Position numbers and translations under genes: made by a program
NCBI RefSeq assembly: GCF_001425865.1
Contig: NZ_LMDS01000006.1
Span: 248,001-312,000, forward strand
DNA length: 64,000 nucleotides
From: Rhizobacter sp. Root404
GTDB lineage: Bacteria > Pseudomonadota > Gammaproteobacteria > Burkholderiales > Burkholderiaceae_C
Direction of reading: 5' to 3'
Shown: positions 1 through 8,094 of the stretch, piece after piece
Numbering within the stretch: position 1 is the first letter of the stretch
Layout: each line of letters begins with the position of its first letter
The notes under the pieces: generated by a model
Databases searched by the model: none
Told to the model about the DNA's origin: nothing
Seen by the model: the letters and a program-made list of their open reading frames with translations, nothing else

Positions 1-1
1 C

Positions 2-709
2 GGTGACGTGGTGCTGCTGATGGACGCCGACCTCCAGCACCCCGCCTCGCTCGTGCCCGAGATGGTCCAGGCCTGGCAGGCCGGGGCCGACATGGTCTGC
101 GCCGCGCGCGCGTCGCGCGCCGACGAGAGCTGGCCCAAGCGGATCGGCACCGCGCTGTTCTACCGGCTGGTCAACCACAACGCCGCGGTGCCGATCCCGG
201 TCGATGCCGGCGACTTCCGGCTGATGGACCGCCGCGTCGTCGACGCGCTCAAGGCGCTGCCCGAGCGCAACCGCTTCATGAAGGGGCTGTATGCCTGGGT
301 CGGCTTCCACAACGTGATCATCCCGTACGTGCCGGCCGAGCGCCTGTCGGGCACCAGCAGTTTCTCGCTGCGCAGCCTGTCGAAGCTCGCGTTCACCGGC
401 GTCACCGCGTTCACCAACGCGCCGCTGCGGTTGTGGAGCGCGCTCGGCGTCGTGGTCGCGCTGTTCGCGCTCGCGTTCGGCATGTGGATCGTCATCGAGC
501 ACTTCATCTACGGCAGCGACGTGCCCGGCTGGGCCACGCTGGTGTGCGGGATGATGTTCTTCAGCGGCATCCAGCTGCTGTCGATCGGCATCCTCGGCGA
601 ATACGTCGGGCGGATCTTCGACGAGGTCAAGCAGCGGCCGGTCTACCTGATCGGCAGCCAGGCCGGGCGCGGCGCGATCGCCGCCGCCTCGGACGACGCC
701 GGCGCATGA
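2..709 (+). CDS. Polyprenyl-phosphate glycosyltransferase, GT2 family (5' partial)
   Basis: The reading frame is open from base 2, so the start lies upstream of the window; 235 residues are visible. The stretch MDADLQHP carries the DxD metal/nucleotide-sugar motif of GT2 enzymes. Two hydrophobic segments near the C-terminus (roughly residues 145-170 and 178-200 of the visible part) are followed by EYVGRIFDEVKQRPVYLI, the typical ending of GtrB/ArnC/DPM1-like transferases. These load a sugar onto undecaprenyl or dolichyl phosphate at the cytoplasmic face of the membrane. The stop overlaps the start of the deacetylase gene (ATGA), so the two are translationally coupled. The sugar cannot be read from sequence; the neighbouring deacetylase suggests an N-acetylated one. 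Confidence 0.9.
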   Translation, partial: GDVVLLMDADLQHPASLVPEMVQAWQAGADMVCAARASRADESWPKRIGTALFYRLVNHNAAVPIPVDAGDFRLMDRRVVDALKALPERNRFMKGLYAWVGFHNVIIPYVPAERLSGTSSFSLRSLSKLAFTGVTAFTNAPLRLWSALGVVVALFALAFGMWIVIEHFIYGSDVPGWATLVCGMMFFSGIQLLSIGILGEYVGRIFDEVKQRPVYLIGSQAGRGAIAAASDDAGA

Positions 710-1572
710 GCGCCGCGACGGGCCGCGGCGGGCAGCGATTGCTCGCCCTGTGTGCGGACGATTTCGGGCTGGCGCCCGGCATCTCCGCCGGCATCGCCCG
801 GCTGGCGCACGCGCAGCGCCTGACCGCGATCTCGTGCATCACCAACAGCCCGCATTGGCCGAAGACGGCCGGGCTGCTGAACGGCCTGCCGGACACGGTC
901 GACGTCGGCCTGCACCTGAACTTCACCGAAGGCCGGCCGCTGAGCACGCGCCTCGCACGGCACTGGCCGACACTCCCGCCGCTGCCGCGCCTGATCGCAC
1001 AGGCGCACCTGCGGCTGCTGCCGATCTCGCAGGTGCGCAACGAGGTGCATGCACAGCTCGCCGCCTTCAACCATGTGCTCGGCCGTCCGCCGGCGTTCAT
1101 CGACGGCCACCAGCACGTTCACCATCTGCCGGGCGTGCGCCGCGTGATCCTCGACATGGTCGAGCACGTGCAGCCGCTGCCCGCGCTGCGCAATACCGGC
1201 CGGCTGCTCGGGCCCGGCGCCGGCTTCAAGCGCTGGGTGATCGAGCGCACCGGCGGGCGCACGCTGGAGCGGGAACTGACCCAGCGCGTGATCCCGCACA
1301 ACGCGGTGCTGCTCGGCGCCTACGACTTCGTCGATCCCGACTATCAGGGGTGCATGCGGCGCTGGCTCGCCGAGCTCCCCGCCGAGGGCGGCCTGCTGTT
1401 CTGCCACCCCGGTGAGCACCTGCCCGGCGATCCGCCCGATGCGATCCAGGCGGCGCGCAAGCGCGAGCTCGCCTACCTGGGCAGCGTGGCGTTCGACGAC
1501 GACCTGGCGGCGGCCGGCGTGCGCCTCGGGCGCGTCTGGCGGACCGTCACCGAAACGTCCAGGCCCGGTTGA
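706..1572 (+). CDS. YdjC/ChbG/HpnK-type carbohydrate deacetylase
   Basis: This is a 288-residue protein. I start it at ATG 706, which overlaps the upstream stop; the open frame runs further left but only as a shadow of the glycosyltransferase. The N-terminal LCADDFGLAPGIS carries the DD metal motif of the YdjC family, VGLHLNFTEGRPL carries the metal-binding His, and DGHQHVHHLPGV is the second His cluster. HPGEH lies near the C-terminus. Family members remove N-acetyl groups from sugars. HpnK is named for hopanoid loci, but no hopanoid gene is visible here. Coupling to a lipid-phosphate glycosyltransferase suggests it deacetylates a lipid-linked amino sugar (inference). Confidence 0.85.
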   Translation: MSAATGRGGQRLLALCADDFGLAPGISAGIARLAHAQRLTAISCITNSPHWPKTAGLLNGLPDTVDVGLHLNFTEGRPLSTRLARHWPTLPPLPRLIAQAHLRLLPISQVRNEVHAQLAAFNHVLGRPPAFIDGHQHVHHLPGVRRVILDMVEHVQPLPALRNTGRLLGPGAGFKRWVIERTGGRTLERELTQRVIPHNAVLLGAYDFVDPDYQGCMRRWLAELPAEGGLLFCHPGEHLPGDPPDAIQAARKRELAYLGSVAFDDDLAAAGVRLGRVWRTVTETSRPG

Positions 1573-1918
1573 TCGCGAACGTCAGCAGCAGGCTGGTCAG
1601 CGTCGCGATGACCTGCGCGATCAGGTAGTGCAACCCGAGCCGCACGCCGAGCGCGACGATCGCCATCCCGAGTACCGCGCCGAACAGCGCCGTCAGCATG
1701 AAGCGCGGCCACGACGCACCGATGCCGCCGCGGTGCGCGAACGTGAACCAGCGGTTGCCCGCATACGCCAGCTGCGCGCCGACCACCGCCCCCGTGCCGG
1801 ACGCCAGCCAGGCCGCCCAGCCCGCGCCCTCGACAAGGGCCGCAAGCACCCCGTAGTGAAGCGCGGTCGCCACCGCGCCGACCAGCGTGTAGCGCGAGAA
1901 ATGGCGGGCCGTGCTCAA
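1547..1918 (-). CDS. GtrA-like family membrane protein
   Basis: This 123-residue protein has about four hydrophobic helices, beginning RYTLVGAVATALHYGVLAAL and ending LLTFAINRAWTFR, the hallmark of GtrA/DPMS-type membrane proteins. These are thought to help move or hold polyprenyl-linked sugars. The start is TTG at 1918, overlapping the stop of the upstream ArnT-like gene (TTGA); no ATG in this frame would give a family-length product. The 3' end overlaps the convergent deacetylase gene by 26 bases. Together with the neighbours it could be the flipping step of a glycan-modification pathway. Confidence 0.8.
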   Translation of the reverse strand: MSTARHFSRYTLVGAVATALHYGVLAALVEGAGWAAWLASGTGAVVGAQLAYAGNRWFTFAHRGGIGASWPRFMLTALFGAVLGMAIVALGVRLGLHYLIAQVIATLTSLLLTFAINRAWTFR

Positions 1919-3444
1919 GGGCACACCCGCCCCGGCACGCGCCAGAGCTCGGTGCGCTTGTCGGCGAACGCACGCGAGGCGCCGGGCAGGCCCGAGACGC
2001 GGTCGGCGTGTCCGGCCGACACGATGAACCAGGTCGCGCTCGTGCCGCAGGCCATGCGGTCCAGCTCGGTCAGCGGCCGCAGCAGCTGGCGCGCGAGCGG
2101 CGGGTCGAAGCGCGCCGCATCGAACACCTCCTTGCGCCAGTTGTCGCGGCGCGGAATCTCCGGATCGGCCCAGTCCGCGGCGATCACCACCGGCCGCGCC
2201 AGCCGGGCATAGAACGGCACGTCGTAGAAGTATTCGTCGACCATCACGACCCGGTCGGCGGGCTGCATCGCCGTGCGCAGCACCTGCGCCAGCGCCTGGT
2301 TCGACTGCGGCGCCTTCCAGGCCGCGAAGCCGACGATCGCCACGCACGCGAGCGCCGCCACGCCCATCACCACCCGCCAGGCGCGCCCCGTGCCCGCCGC
2401 GACGGCCAGCGCCAGCAGCGCACACCACGGCGCGAGCGCCGGCAGCGCGTAGCCGACCAGCTTGGAGCTCGGGATCGAGAAGAAGCCCACGATCGCGACG
2501 ACCCACCACGCGTACAGCAACGTGGTCGGGCTGCGATCCGCCCACGCGCGCTTGAGCGCCACCGGCGTCCACGCGCTCCACGGCAGCGTCGCGAGCGGCA
2601 GCACGGCGAGGAAGAACCACGGACCGTGCACGTTGTTGAAGGTCGACTGCGCGAAGCGGCGGAAGTGCTGCTCCATCACGAAGTAGTCGAAGAAGCCGGG
2701 ATAGCGCTGCTGCATCACGATGAACCAAGGCAGCCCGACGACGGCGAACACGAGCAGGCCGAGCGGGTGCAGCAGCCCCAGCACCTGCCGCCAGCGCCCC
2801 TGCGCGAGCAGCCACGGGCCGATCACCAGCGCCGGCAGCACGATGCCGATCAGGCCCTTGGCCAGCACCGCGAACGCGCACAACAGCCAGCCGGCCACGA
2901 GCCAGCGCAGATCGACCCGGGGCGGTTCGTCGACCGCCCGCGCCATCGCCAGCACGGCGGCGGTGATCAGCCCGCCGACCAGCATGTCGTGGTTCGCGTA
3001 CTGGCTGCCGACGAAGAAGAACGGCGTCGTCGCCAGCACCCCGAGCGCGAGCGCGGCGGTGCGCGCGCCGTGCCAGCGGCGCATCGCGAGGAACAGCGCC
3101 GCGCCCATCAGCCAGGCCCCCACGGCCGAGCCGAAGCGACCGGCGAACTCGTGCACGCCGAGCAGCTGCAGCGCGGCGATGTCGAGCCAGTAGAACAGCG
3201 GCGGCTTGTGGAAGAACGGCAGTCCGTTGAGCGTCGGCACCAGCCAGTCGCCGTGCCACATCGCGCGCGCCACCTCGGCATAGCGGCCCTCGTCCGGCAG
3301 CAGCAGCGGACGCAGACCGAGGGTGGCGAGCAGCCAGAGCGCCAGCGCGCCGAGCAGCACCGGCGCCGAAGCCGGGGCGGCGGCGGCACGGGAGTCAGGG
3401 GCGGGAGCGGGCATTGGCGCGGCGGGGTCGGCGTGGCGCGCCAT
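1915..3444 (-). CDS. ArnT-like GT83 membrane glycosyltransferase
   Basis: This is a 509-residue polytopic protein with about 11-12 hydrophobic segments. The first periplasmic loop contains LLLPDEGRYAEVARAMW and then PFFHKPPLFYWL, the acidic/Arg motif and Lys-Pro-Pro motif shared by ArnT and related polyprenyl-sugar transferases. A soluble C-terminal domain follows (about residue 370 onward). The family moves a sugar from undecaprenyl phosphate to lipid A or another periplasmic acceptor. The start codon is ATG 3444, with a Pro/Ala-rich cytoplasmic N-terminus. It is upstream of and overlaps the GtrA-like gene. The donor sugar is unknown; an amino sugar is inferred from the deacetylase next door. 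Confidence 0.87.
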   Translation of the reverse strand: MARHADPAAPMPAPAPDSRAAAAPASAPVLLGALALWLLATLGLRPLLLPDEGRYAEVARAMWHGDWLVPTLNGLPFFHKPPLFYWLDIAALQLLGVHEFAGRFGSAVGAWLMGAALFLAMRRWHGARTAALALGVLATTPFFFVGSQYANHDMLVGGLITAAVLAMARAVDEPPRVDLRWLVAGWLLCAFAVLAKGLIGIVLPALVIGPWLLAQGRWRQVLGLLHPLGLLVFAVVGLPWFIVMQQRYPGFFDYFVMEQHFRRFAQSTFNNVHGPWFFLAVLPLATLPWSAWTPVALKRAWADRSPTTLLYAWWVVAIVGFFSIPSSKLVGYALPALAPWCALLALAVAAGTGRAWRVVMGVAALACVAIVGFAAWKAPQSNQALAQVLRTAMQPADRVVMVDEYFYDVPFYARLARPVVIAADWADPEIPRRDNWRKEVFDAARFDPPLARQLLRPLTELDRMACGTSATWFIVSAGHADRVSGLPGASRAFADKRTELWRVPGRVCP

Positions 3445-3518
3445 TAGACCATCGGCTCACCCCTGCCCAGCACGTCGCGCAGGCGATCGGGACGCGGCGG
3501 GCCGCGGGCCGGTGCGAC

Positions 3519-4517
3519 TCAATCCACCTTCGCGCCGGAGACCTTCACGACTTGCGCCCACTTCTTCGTCTCGGCCGCGATGAAGGCCGCGAACTCGGCC
3601 GGCGGCTGGCCACCGGGGATCGCGCCCTGCGACTGCAGCCGCTCCTTGAACGCGGGCGACTGGAACGACTTGGCGGTTTCCTGGTTGATGCGGTTGACGA
3701 TGTCCATCGGCGTGCCGGCCGGCGCGAACAGGCCGAACCAGGAGCTCGCGTCGAAGCCCTTCATCACGCCGCCGGTTTCGGCGATGGTGGGCAGGTCGGG
3801 CAGCGCGGCGCTGCGCTGGATCGACGTCACCGCGAGCGCCTTCAGCTTGCCCGACTTGATGTGCGGCAGCGCCGACGGCAGGTTGTCGAACATCAGGTCC
3901 ATCGTGCCGCCGATCAGGTCGAGCAGCGCCGGGCCGGAGCCACGGTAAGGGAAATGGACCATGTAGGTGCCGGTGACGCTCTTGAACAGCTCGCCGGTCA
4001 GGTGGATCGAGGTGCCGTTGCCGCTCGACGCCATGTTCAGCTTGCCGGTGTTCGCCTTCGCGAACCGCACCAGGTCGGCGACGTTGTGAATCCCGGCCGA
4101 TTCGGCCTTCGCCGGGTTCATCACCAGCACGTTCGGCACGCCCGCGACCAGCACGACGGGGACGAAATCCTTGACCGGGTCGAACGGCATCTTCGGGTAC
4201 AGCGCCGCATTGATCGCGTGCGTGCCGACCGTGCCCATCAGCAGGTTGTAGCCGTCCGGTGCCGACTTGGCGATCGCGTCGGCACCGAGGTTGCCGCCGG
4301 CGCCGGGCTTGTTGTCGATGATGAAGGTCTGGCCGAAGGCCCTCGTCAGCTCGGGGGTCAGCGCACGGGCGAGGATGTCGGTGGTGCCGGCGGGCGCGAA
4401 CGGCACGACGATGCGCACCGGCTTGTTCGGCCACGCGGACTGGGCGCGCACCGCGGCGGGTGCGAGCAGGGAGCCGGCGCTGGCAAGCAGCAGGCGGCGG
4501 CGATCGATCGTCGGCAT
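3519..4517 (-). CDS. TctC/Bug-type tripartite tricarboxylate transporter binding protein
   Basis: This is a 332-residue periplasmic binding protein. I chose ATG 4517, not the in-frame ATG at 4541, because AAGGGG lies 7 bases upstream and the protein then begins MPTIDRRRLLLASAG, a twin-Arg-like export signal with cleavage likely after VRAQ. The mature part shows the Bug-family features: PVRIVVPFAPAGTTDILAR, NKPGAGGNLGADAIAKSAPDGY, and a central HFPYRGSGPALLDLIGG. Such proteins bind small carboxylates for a TctAB transporter or act as orphans. No tctA or tctB is in view, so this is an orphan, as is common in Burkholderiales. The ligand is not predictable. Confidence 0.9.
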   Translation of the reverse strand: MPTIDRRRLLLASAGSLLAPAAVRAQSAWPNKPVRIVVPFAPAGTTDILARALTPELTRAFGQTFIIDNKPGAGGNLGADAIAKSAPDGYNLLMGTVGTHAINAALYPKMPFDPVKDFVPVVLVAGVPNVLVMNPAKAESAGIHNVADLVRFAKANTGKLNMASSGNGTSIHLTGELFKSVTGTYMVHFPYRGSGPALLDLIGGTMDLMFDNLPSALPHIKSGKLKALAVTSIQRSAALPDLPTIAETGGVMKGFDASSWFGLFAPAGTPMDIVNRINQETAKSFQSPAFKERLQSQGAIPGGQPPAEFAAFIAAETKKWAQVVKVSGAKVD

Positions 4518-4596
4518 GGGGAACCCCTTCGTGGACTGCATGGTGCGCGAGAGTGTCGCGCGCCGCAGGCTCGGGGGTCAGAGGGCTTGCCCGCAG

Positions 4597-4667
4597 AAAA
4601 AAGAAGGGAAGCGGGACAGTGATCGCGGGGGCTCGCTCTCGACTCCGCCCCAGCCTGCCCGCTTCCC
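4597..4667 (-). terminator. Terminator-like inverted repeat with T tract (leftward)
   Basis: A perfect 10-base inverted repeat (GGGAAGCGGG at 4606-4615, CCCGCTTCCC at 4658-4667) is followed on the minus strand by TTCTTTTTT (4605-4597). The loop is long (42 bases), so efficiency is uncertain. It lies 45 bases beyond the end of the small-gene pair and before the binding protein start at 4517, where it could also act as a leader element. Confidence 0.5.
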
Positions 4668-4711
4668 TCAGGACGTCAGGACCGTCCGCAAAAAGGGTAG
4701 ATGCCGCGTGG

Positions 4712-4897
4712 TCAGCGCAAGTTCAGTTCGGCGCGCAGCCACAACGACAGCTGGGCCGGCGCGCGGCTGGTCTGCAGCACGCGGAACGGCTGGCGCGGTG
4801 CGCTGGGTTGCAGCACCGGGTCGCGGCGCTGCGGCAATACGCGGCTGGCGGCGGCGACAGGTCGCTTGACGATGGGCGACGTGGCGTTCTGTTTCAT
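4712..4897 (-). CDS. Small unknown basic protein (61 aa)
   Basis: I do not recognise this protein. It is 61 residues, rich in Arg, Pro, Ala and Gln, with no hydrophobic segment. It begins MKQNATSPIVKRPVAAASRV and ends LSLWLRAELNLR. Its ATG lies one base after the stop of the small gene before it, which suggests translational coupling. A terminator-like repeat follows downstream on the same strand. That arrangement is the main reason to believe it is a gene. High GC makes open frames of this size common by chance, so doubt remains. Confidence 0.4.
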   Translation of the reverse strand: MKQNATSPIVKRPVAAASRVLPQRRDPVLQPSAPRQPFRVLQTSRAPAQLSLWLRAELNLR

Positions 4898-4898
4898 C

Positions 4899-5129
4899 TC
4901 AGGCCCCCGTCCCGCGGGCGGGCACGTCGAAGTGCGGGCCGGTGACCGGCAGCAGCACGCTGGCGGCGCGGCTCATCCAGTCGGACAGGTCCAGCGTGTT
5001 CGGCAGGCGCTGGGCGCCGGGCTGGGTCAGCCGCAGCACCGAGGAGGCGCCGCCGCGGCAGCGGGGGGTCGCCGGCCGCAGGCGGCGCGGCGTGGAGGAG
5101 GCGGTCCGGGCAGAGCGGTTCAGCGGCAT
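4899..5129 (-). CDS. Small unknown protein (76 aa)
   Basis: This protein is not recognised. I start it at ATG 5129 because CCAAGGACG lies 7-10 bases upstream; the frame is open to 5273, but the extra residues look like translated leader. The N-terminal third is Arg/Ser/Pro-rich. The C-terminal half (LDLSDWMSRAASVLLPVTG) is a possible amphipathic helix. It is the first gene of a putative two-gene unit with the 61-residue protein, separated by one base. There is no link in function to the transporter genes on either side that I can see. Confidence 0.4.
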   Translation of the reverse strand: MPLNRSARTASSTPRRLRPATPRCRGGASSVLRLTQPGAQRLPNTLDLSDWMSRAASVLLPVTGPHFDVPARGTGA

Positions 5130-5356
5130 GGCAACGACGTCCTTGGAGTCCTTGACCCGTCGCGGCCGGCGGCTGCGCGGGTGCTGTGAGCCCACAGGCG
5201 CAACCTCCATGCCAGCGCCCGCGGACCCCGCCAACGGGGGCGCCGACGGGCCGGGTGACGCCAATTCGAACAAGCGCGAACGAAAACCGGCGTACCCGTA
5301 AGCGGAGCGTTACAGGTTCGACCGGATTCGTCGCGAGTTTGCCGGCTTGCGTGCGG

Positions 5357-7048
5357 TCACGCGGCCGCGCGGTACCCGCGCGGGATGGCCCCCAGCAGCC
5401 GCCGCGTGTACTCCTGCTGCGGCGCGTCCAGGATCTGCGCCACGCTGGCCTGCTCGACGACCTCGCCGTCCTTCATCACCAGCACCTCGTCGGCCATGAA
5501 GCGCACCACCGCCAGGTCGTGGCTGATGAAGATGTAGGCCAGGCCGAATTCGTCCTGCAGGTCCTTCAGCAGGTTCAGCACCTGGGCCTGCACCGACACG
5601 TCGAGCGCGCTGACCGCTTCGTCCAGCACCAGCACCTCGGGGTCCAGCGTCAGGCAGCGTGCGATCGCGACGCGCTGGCGCTGCCCGCCGGAGAACTCGT
5701 GCGGGTACTTGTCCATCGCCGCGTCGTCGAGGCCGACCTTGCGCAGCAGCGCACGGGCGCGCTCCTCGCGATCGTCCTGATCGCGGCCGATGCCGTGGAT
5801 CGTCATCGGCTCGACCAGCGTCTGGCCGACCGTGAAGCGCGGGTTCAGGCTCGCGTACGGGTTCTGGAACACCACCTGGATGCGCTTGCGCATCGGCAGC
5901 ATCTCCCCCTTGCTCAGCGCCAGCAGGTCGATGCCGTCGAACGTCACCTTCCCGCTGACCGGCCCGCCGCTCGGCTCGTGCAGGCGCAGCAGCGCCAGCC
6001 CCATCGTCGTCTTGCCCGAGCCCGATTCGCCCACGACGCCCAGCGTGTGGCCCTGGCGCAGCTTGAAGGTCGCACCCTTGACGGCCTTGAACTCCTTGCG
6101 CCCGAACACGCCGCTGCGCAGCCAGAAGCTCTTGGTCAGCGCGCTGGCCTCGATGATCACGCGCGCGTTCGGGTCCTTGGCCTTGCCCACGGCCTCGCGG
6201 GCGTGGCCCGCGATGTGGTCGTCGATCACCATCAGCCGCGGGGCGCGCTGCTCCAGCGTCGGCCGGCAGGCCAGCAGCGCGCGGGTGTACGCGTCCTGCG
6301 GGTCGGCGAAGATCCGTGCCACCGGTCCCTGCTCACGGACCGTGCCGTGGCGCATCACGACCACGTGGTCGGCGATCTCGCCGACGACACCCAGGTCGTG
6401 GCTGATGAACAGCATGCTCATCCGGTACTTGGCCTTCAGGCCGGCCAGCAGCTCCATGATCTGGCGCTGGATCGTCACGTCGAGCGCGGTGGTCGGCTCG
6501 TCGGCGATCAGCAGCTTCGGTTCGCAGGCCAGCGCCATCGCGATCATCACGCGCTGCTGCTGGCCGCCCGACAGCTGGTGCGGGTAGACGCCCAGCCGGC
6601 GCTTCGGCTCCGGCATGCCGACTTCCGTCAGCAACGCCTCGGCGCGGCGCATGCTGTCGCGCGCGTTCAGGCCCAGGTGTTTCATCAGCGGCTCGCAGAT
6701 CTGCTGGCCGACCGTGAACACCGGGTTCAGCGAGGTCATCGGGTCTTGGAAGACGCAGGCGATCTCCTTGCCGCGCAGCTTCTGCAGCTCGCTCATCGGC
6801 GTGGCCAGCATGTCGCGGCCCTGGAACGTGATAGCCCCGCTGCGCTCGACGTTGTCGGGCAGCAGGTTCAGGATCGACATCGCGGTCACGCTCTTGCCCG
6901 AGCCCGATTCGCCGACCAGCGCGACCGTGGTGTTCTCGGGCACGTCGAAACTGACGCCCTTGACCGCCTCGAAGCGCTTGACGACGCCGTTCTCCTTGCC
7001 GAGCCGAAAGGCGACCCGCAGGTTGTCGATGCTCAGTAGCGTGCTCAT
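5357..7048 (-). CDS. yejF: Peptide ABC transporter, fused dual ATP-binding protein (YejF type)
   Basis: This is a 563-residue protein with two complete ABC ATPase domains in tandem. Domain 1 has Walker A GESGSGKS, signature LSGGQQQR and Walker B LLIADEP. Domain 2 has GESGSGKT, FSGGQRQR and LVLDEAVSALD, where the usual DEP is DEA but the catalytic Glu is intact. Both domains carry the C-terminal oligopeptide-transporter extension. The length and fusion match YejF (about 530 residues). The ATG at 7048 overlaps the yejE stop (ATGA). It powers uptake through YejB/YejE of peptides delivered by the binding proteins encoded divergently. Confidence 0.93.
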   Translation of the reverse strand: MSTLLSIDNLRVAFRLGKENGVVKRFEAVKGVSFDVPENTTVALVGESGSGKSVTAMSILNLLPDNVERSGAITFQGRDMLATPMSELQKLRGKEIACVFQDPMTSLNPVFTVGQQICEPLMKHLGLNARDSMRRAEALLTEVGMPEPKRRLGVYPHQLSGGQQQRVMIAMALACEPKLLIADEPTTALDVTIQRQIMELLAGLKAKYRMSMLFISHDLGVVGEIADHVVVMRHGTVREQGPVARIFADPQDAYTRALLACRPTLEQRAPRLMVIDDHIAGHAREAVGKAKDPNARVIIEASALTKSFWLRSGVFGRKEFKAVKGATFKLRQGHTLGVVGESGSGKTTMGLALLRLHEPSGGPVSGKVTFDGIDLLALSKGEMLPMRKRIQVVFQNPYASLNPRFTVGQTLVEPMTIHGIGRDQDDREERARALLRKVGLDDAAMDKYPHEFSGGQRQRVAIARCLTLDPEVLVLDEAVSALDVSVQAQVLNLLKDLQDEFGLAYIFISHDLAVVRFMADEVLVMKDGEVVEQASVAQILDAPQQEYTRRLLGAIPRGYRAAA

Positions 7049-8094
7049 TCCAGACCCCGCAGCTTCGGATCGAGCGCATCGCGCAGCGCATCGGTCATCA
7101 GCGAGAACGCGGTGACGAACACCGCCATGAAGATCGTCGCGGCAGCGAGCTGCCACCAGTGGCCGAGGATCAGCTCGCTCTGCGCCTCGCTGAGCATCGT
7201 GCCCCACGAGACCTGGTCGACGCCGACGCCGAGGCCGAGGTACGACAGGATCACCTCGCTCTTGATGAAGCCGACGACGTGGATCGACAGCTGCACCAGC
7301 ACCACGTGGCTGACGTTCGGCAGGATGTGGCGGAACATGCGCGACGCATTGCTCGCGCCGATCGCCTCGGCCGAACGCACGTAGTCGCGGTTGGCGTGCT
7401 TGATGAACTCGGCCCGCACCAGCCGGTAGATGCCGGTCCACCCCGCCAGGCCCAGGATCAGCACGACCGAGCCGATGCCGCGCCCGAACACCGCCGCGAA
7501 CGCGAAGATCAGCAGGATGCCGGGGATCGCGGTGAAGACGTTGTAGACCCACTCGAGCAGGTCGCCGACCTTGCCGCCGAAGAAGCCGGCGACGGCGCCG
7601 AGCAGCGTGCCGATCACGGTGGCCAGCACCGCGGACGAGACGCCGACCAGGATCGACACCTGCGCGCCCTTGATCGCCTTGGCCAGCACGTCGCGGCCGA
7701 GCCGGTCGCCGCCGAACGGCAGCGTGTCGGCGCGCACGGCGTCCTTGGTCTGGTACTTCTTCGCGGCCTCCGCCCACTCGGCATAACGCGGCGCGAGCGG
7801 GTCGACCGCCGAGATGTCGACGTTCGGGCCGCTCGGCGCGGCGATCGCGACGCTCTCGGTCTTGGCCGCCGGGCCGATGAAGGTAGGCGGCGCATCCGGC
7901 ACGCCGCGCTCCGTCTGCCAGTCCTTCGCGACCAGGCCGAGCCCGGAGGCGAGCACCAGCAGCAGGAACAGCACCACGATCACCAGCGAGGTCAGGCCGA
8001 CGTGGTCGGTCTTGAAGCGCGTGGCCGCCGCGGCCCACACGCCCTTGCCGCGCGTCATGCTCGGCGTCAGTTGGGGACTCACCAAGGTACTCAT
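7045..8094 (-). CDS. yejE: Peptide ABC transporter permease (YejE type)
   Basis: This is a 349-residue permease. An N-terminal membrane helix (about residues 35-58) is followed by a long periplasmic loop (about 60-130) ending with PFGGDRLGRDVLAKAIKGAQ, then the five-helix transporter core. The loop between helix 1 and the core is a YejE trait. The cytoplasmic EAA-type loop, EAIGASNASRMFRHILPNV, contacts the ATPase. The ATG at 8094 overlaps the yejB stop (ATGA) and its own stop overlaps yejF, so the three genes form one tightly coupled unit. Confidence 0.92.
   Translation of the reverse strand: MSTLVSPQLTPSMTRGKGVWAAAATRFKTDHVGLTSLVIVVLFLLLVLASGLGLVAKDWQTERGVPDAPPTFIGPAAKTESVAIAAPSGPNVDISAVDPLAPRYAEWAEAAKKYQTKDAVRADTLPFGGDRLGRDVLAKAIKGAQVSILVGVSSAVLATVIGTLLGAVAGFFGGKVGDLLEWVYNVFTAIPGILLIFAFAAVFGRGIGSVVLILGLAGWTGIYRLVRAEFIKHANRDYVRSAEAIGASNASRMFRHILPNVSHVVLVQLSIHVVGFIKSEVILSYLGLGVGVDQVSWGTMLSEAQSELILGHWWQLAAATIFMAVFVTAFSLMTDALRDALDPKLRGLE

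Noticed and set aside
706..1572. Assignment of the deacetylase to hopanoid synthesis (HpnK)
   Set aside because: Family resemblance is real, but no squalene-hopene or other hpn gene is near; the neighbours indicate lipid-linked sugar modification.
2008..3447. Open frame of 479 codons on the plus strand opposite the ArnT-like gene
   Set aside because: Composition is almost all Arg, Gln, His and Glu, with no domain. Shadow of the real gene.
5186..7039. 617-codon plus-strand frame opposite yejF
   Set aside because: Same kind of antisense artefact; the minus-strand ABC ATPase is unmistakable.
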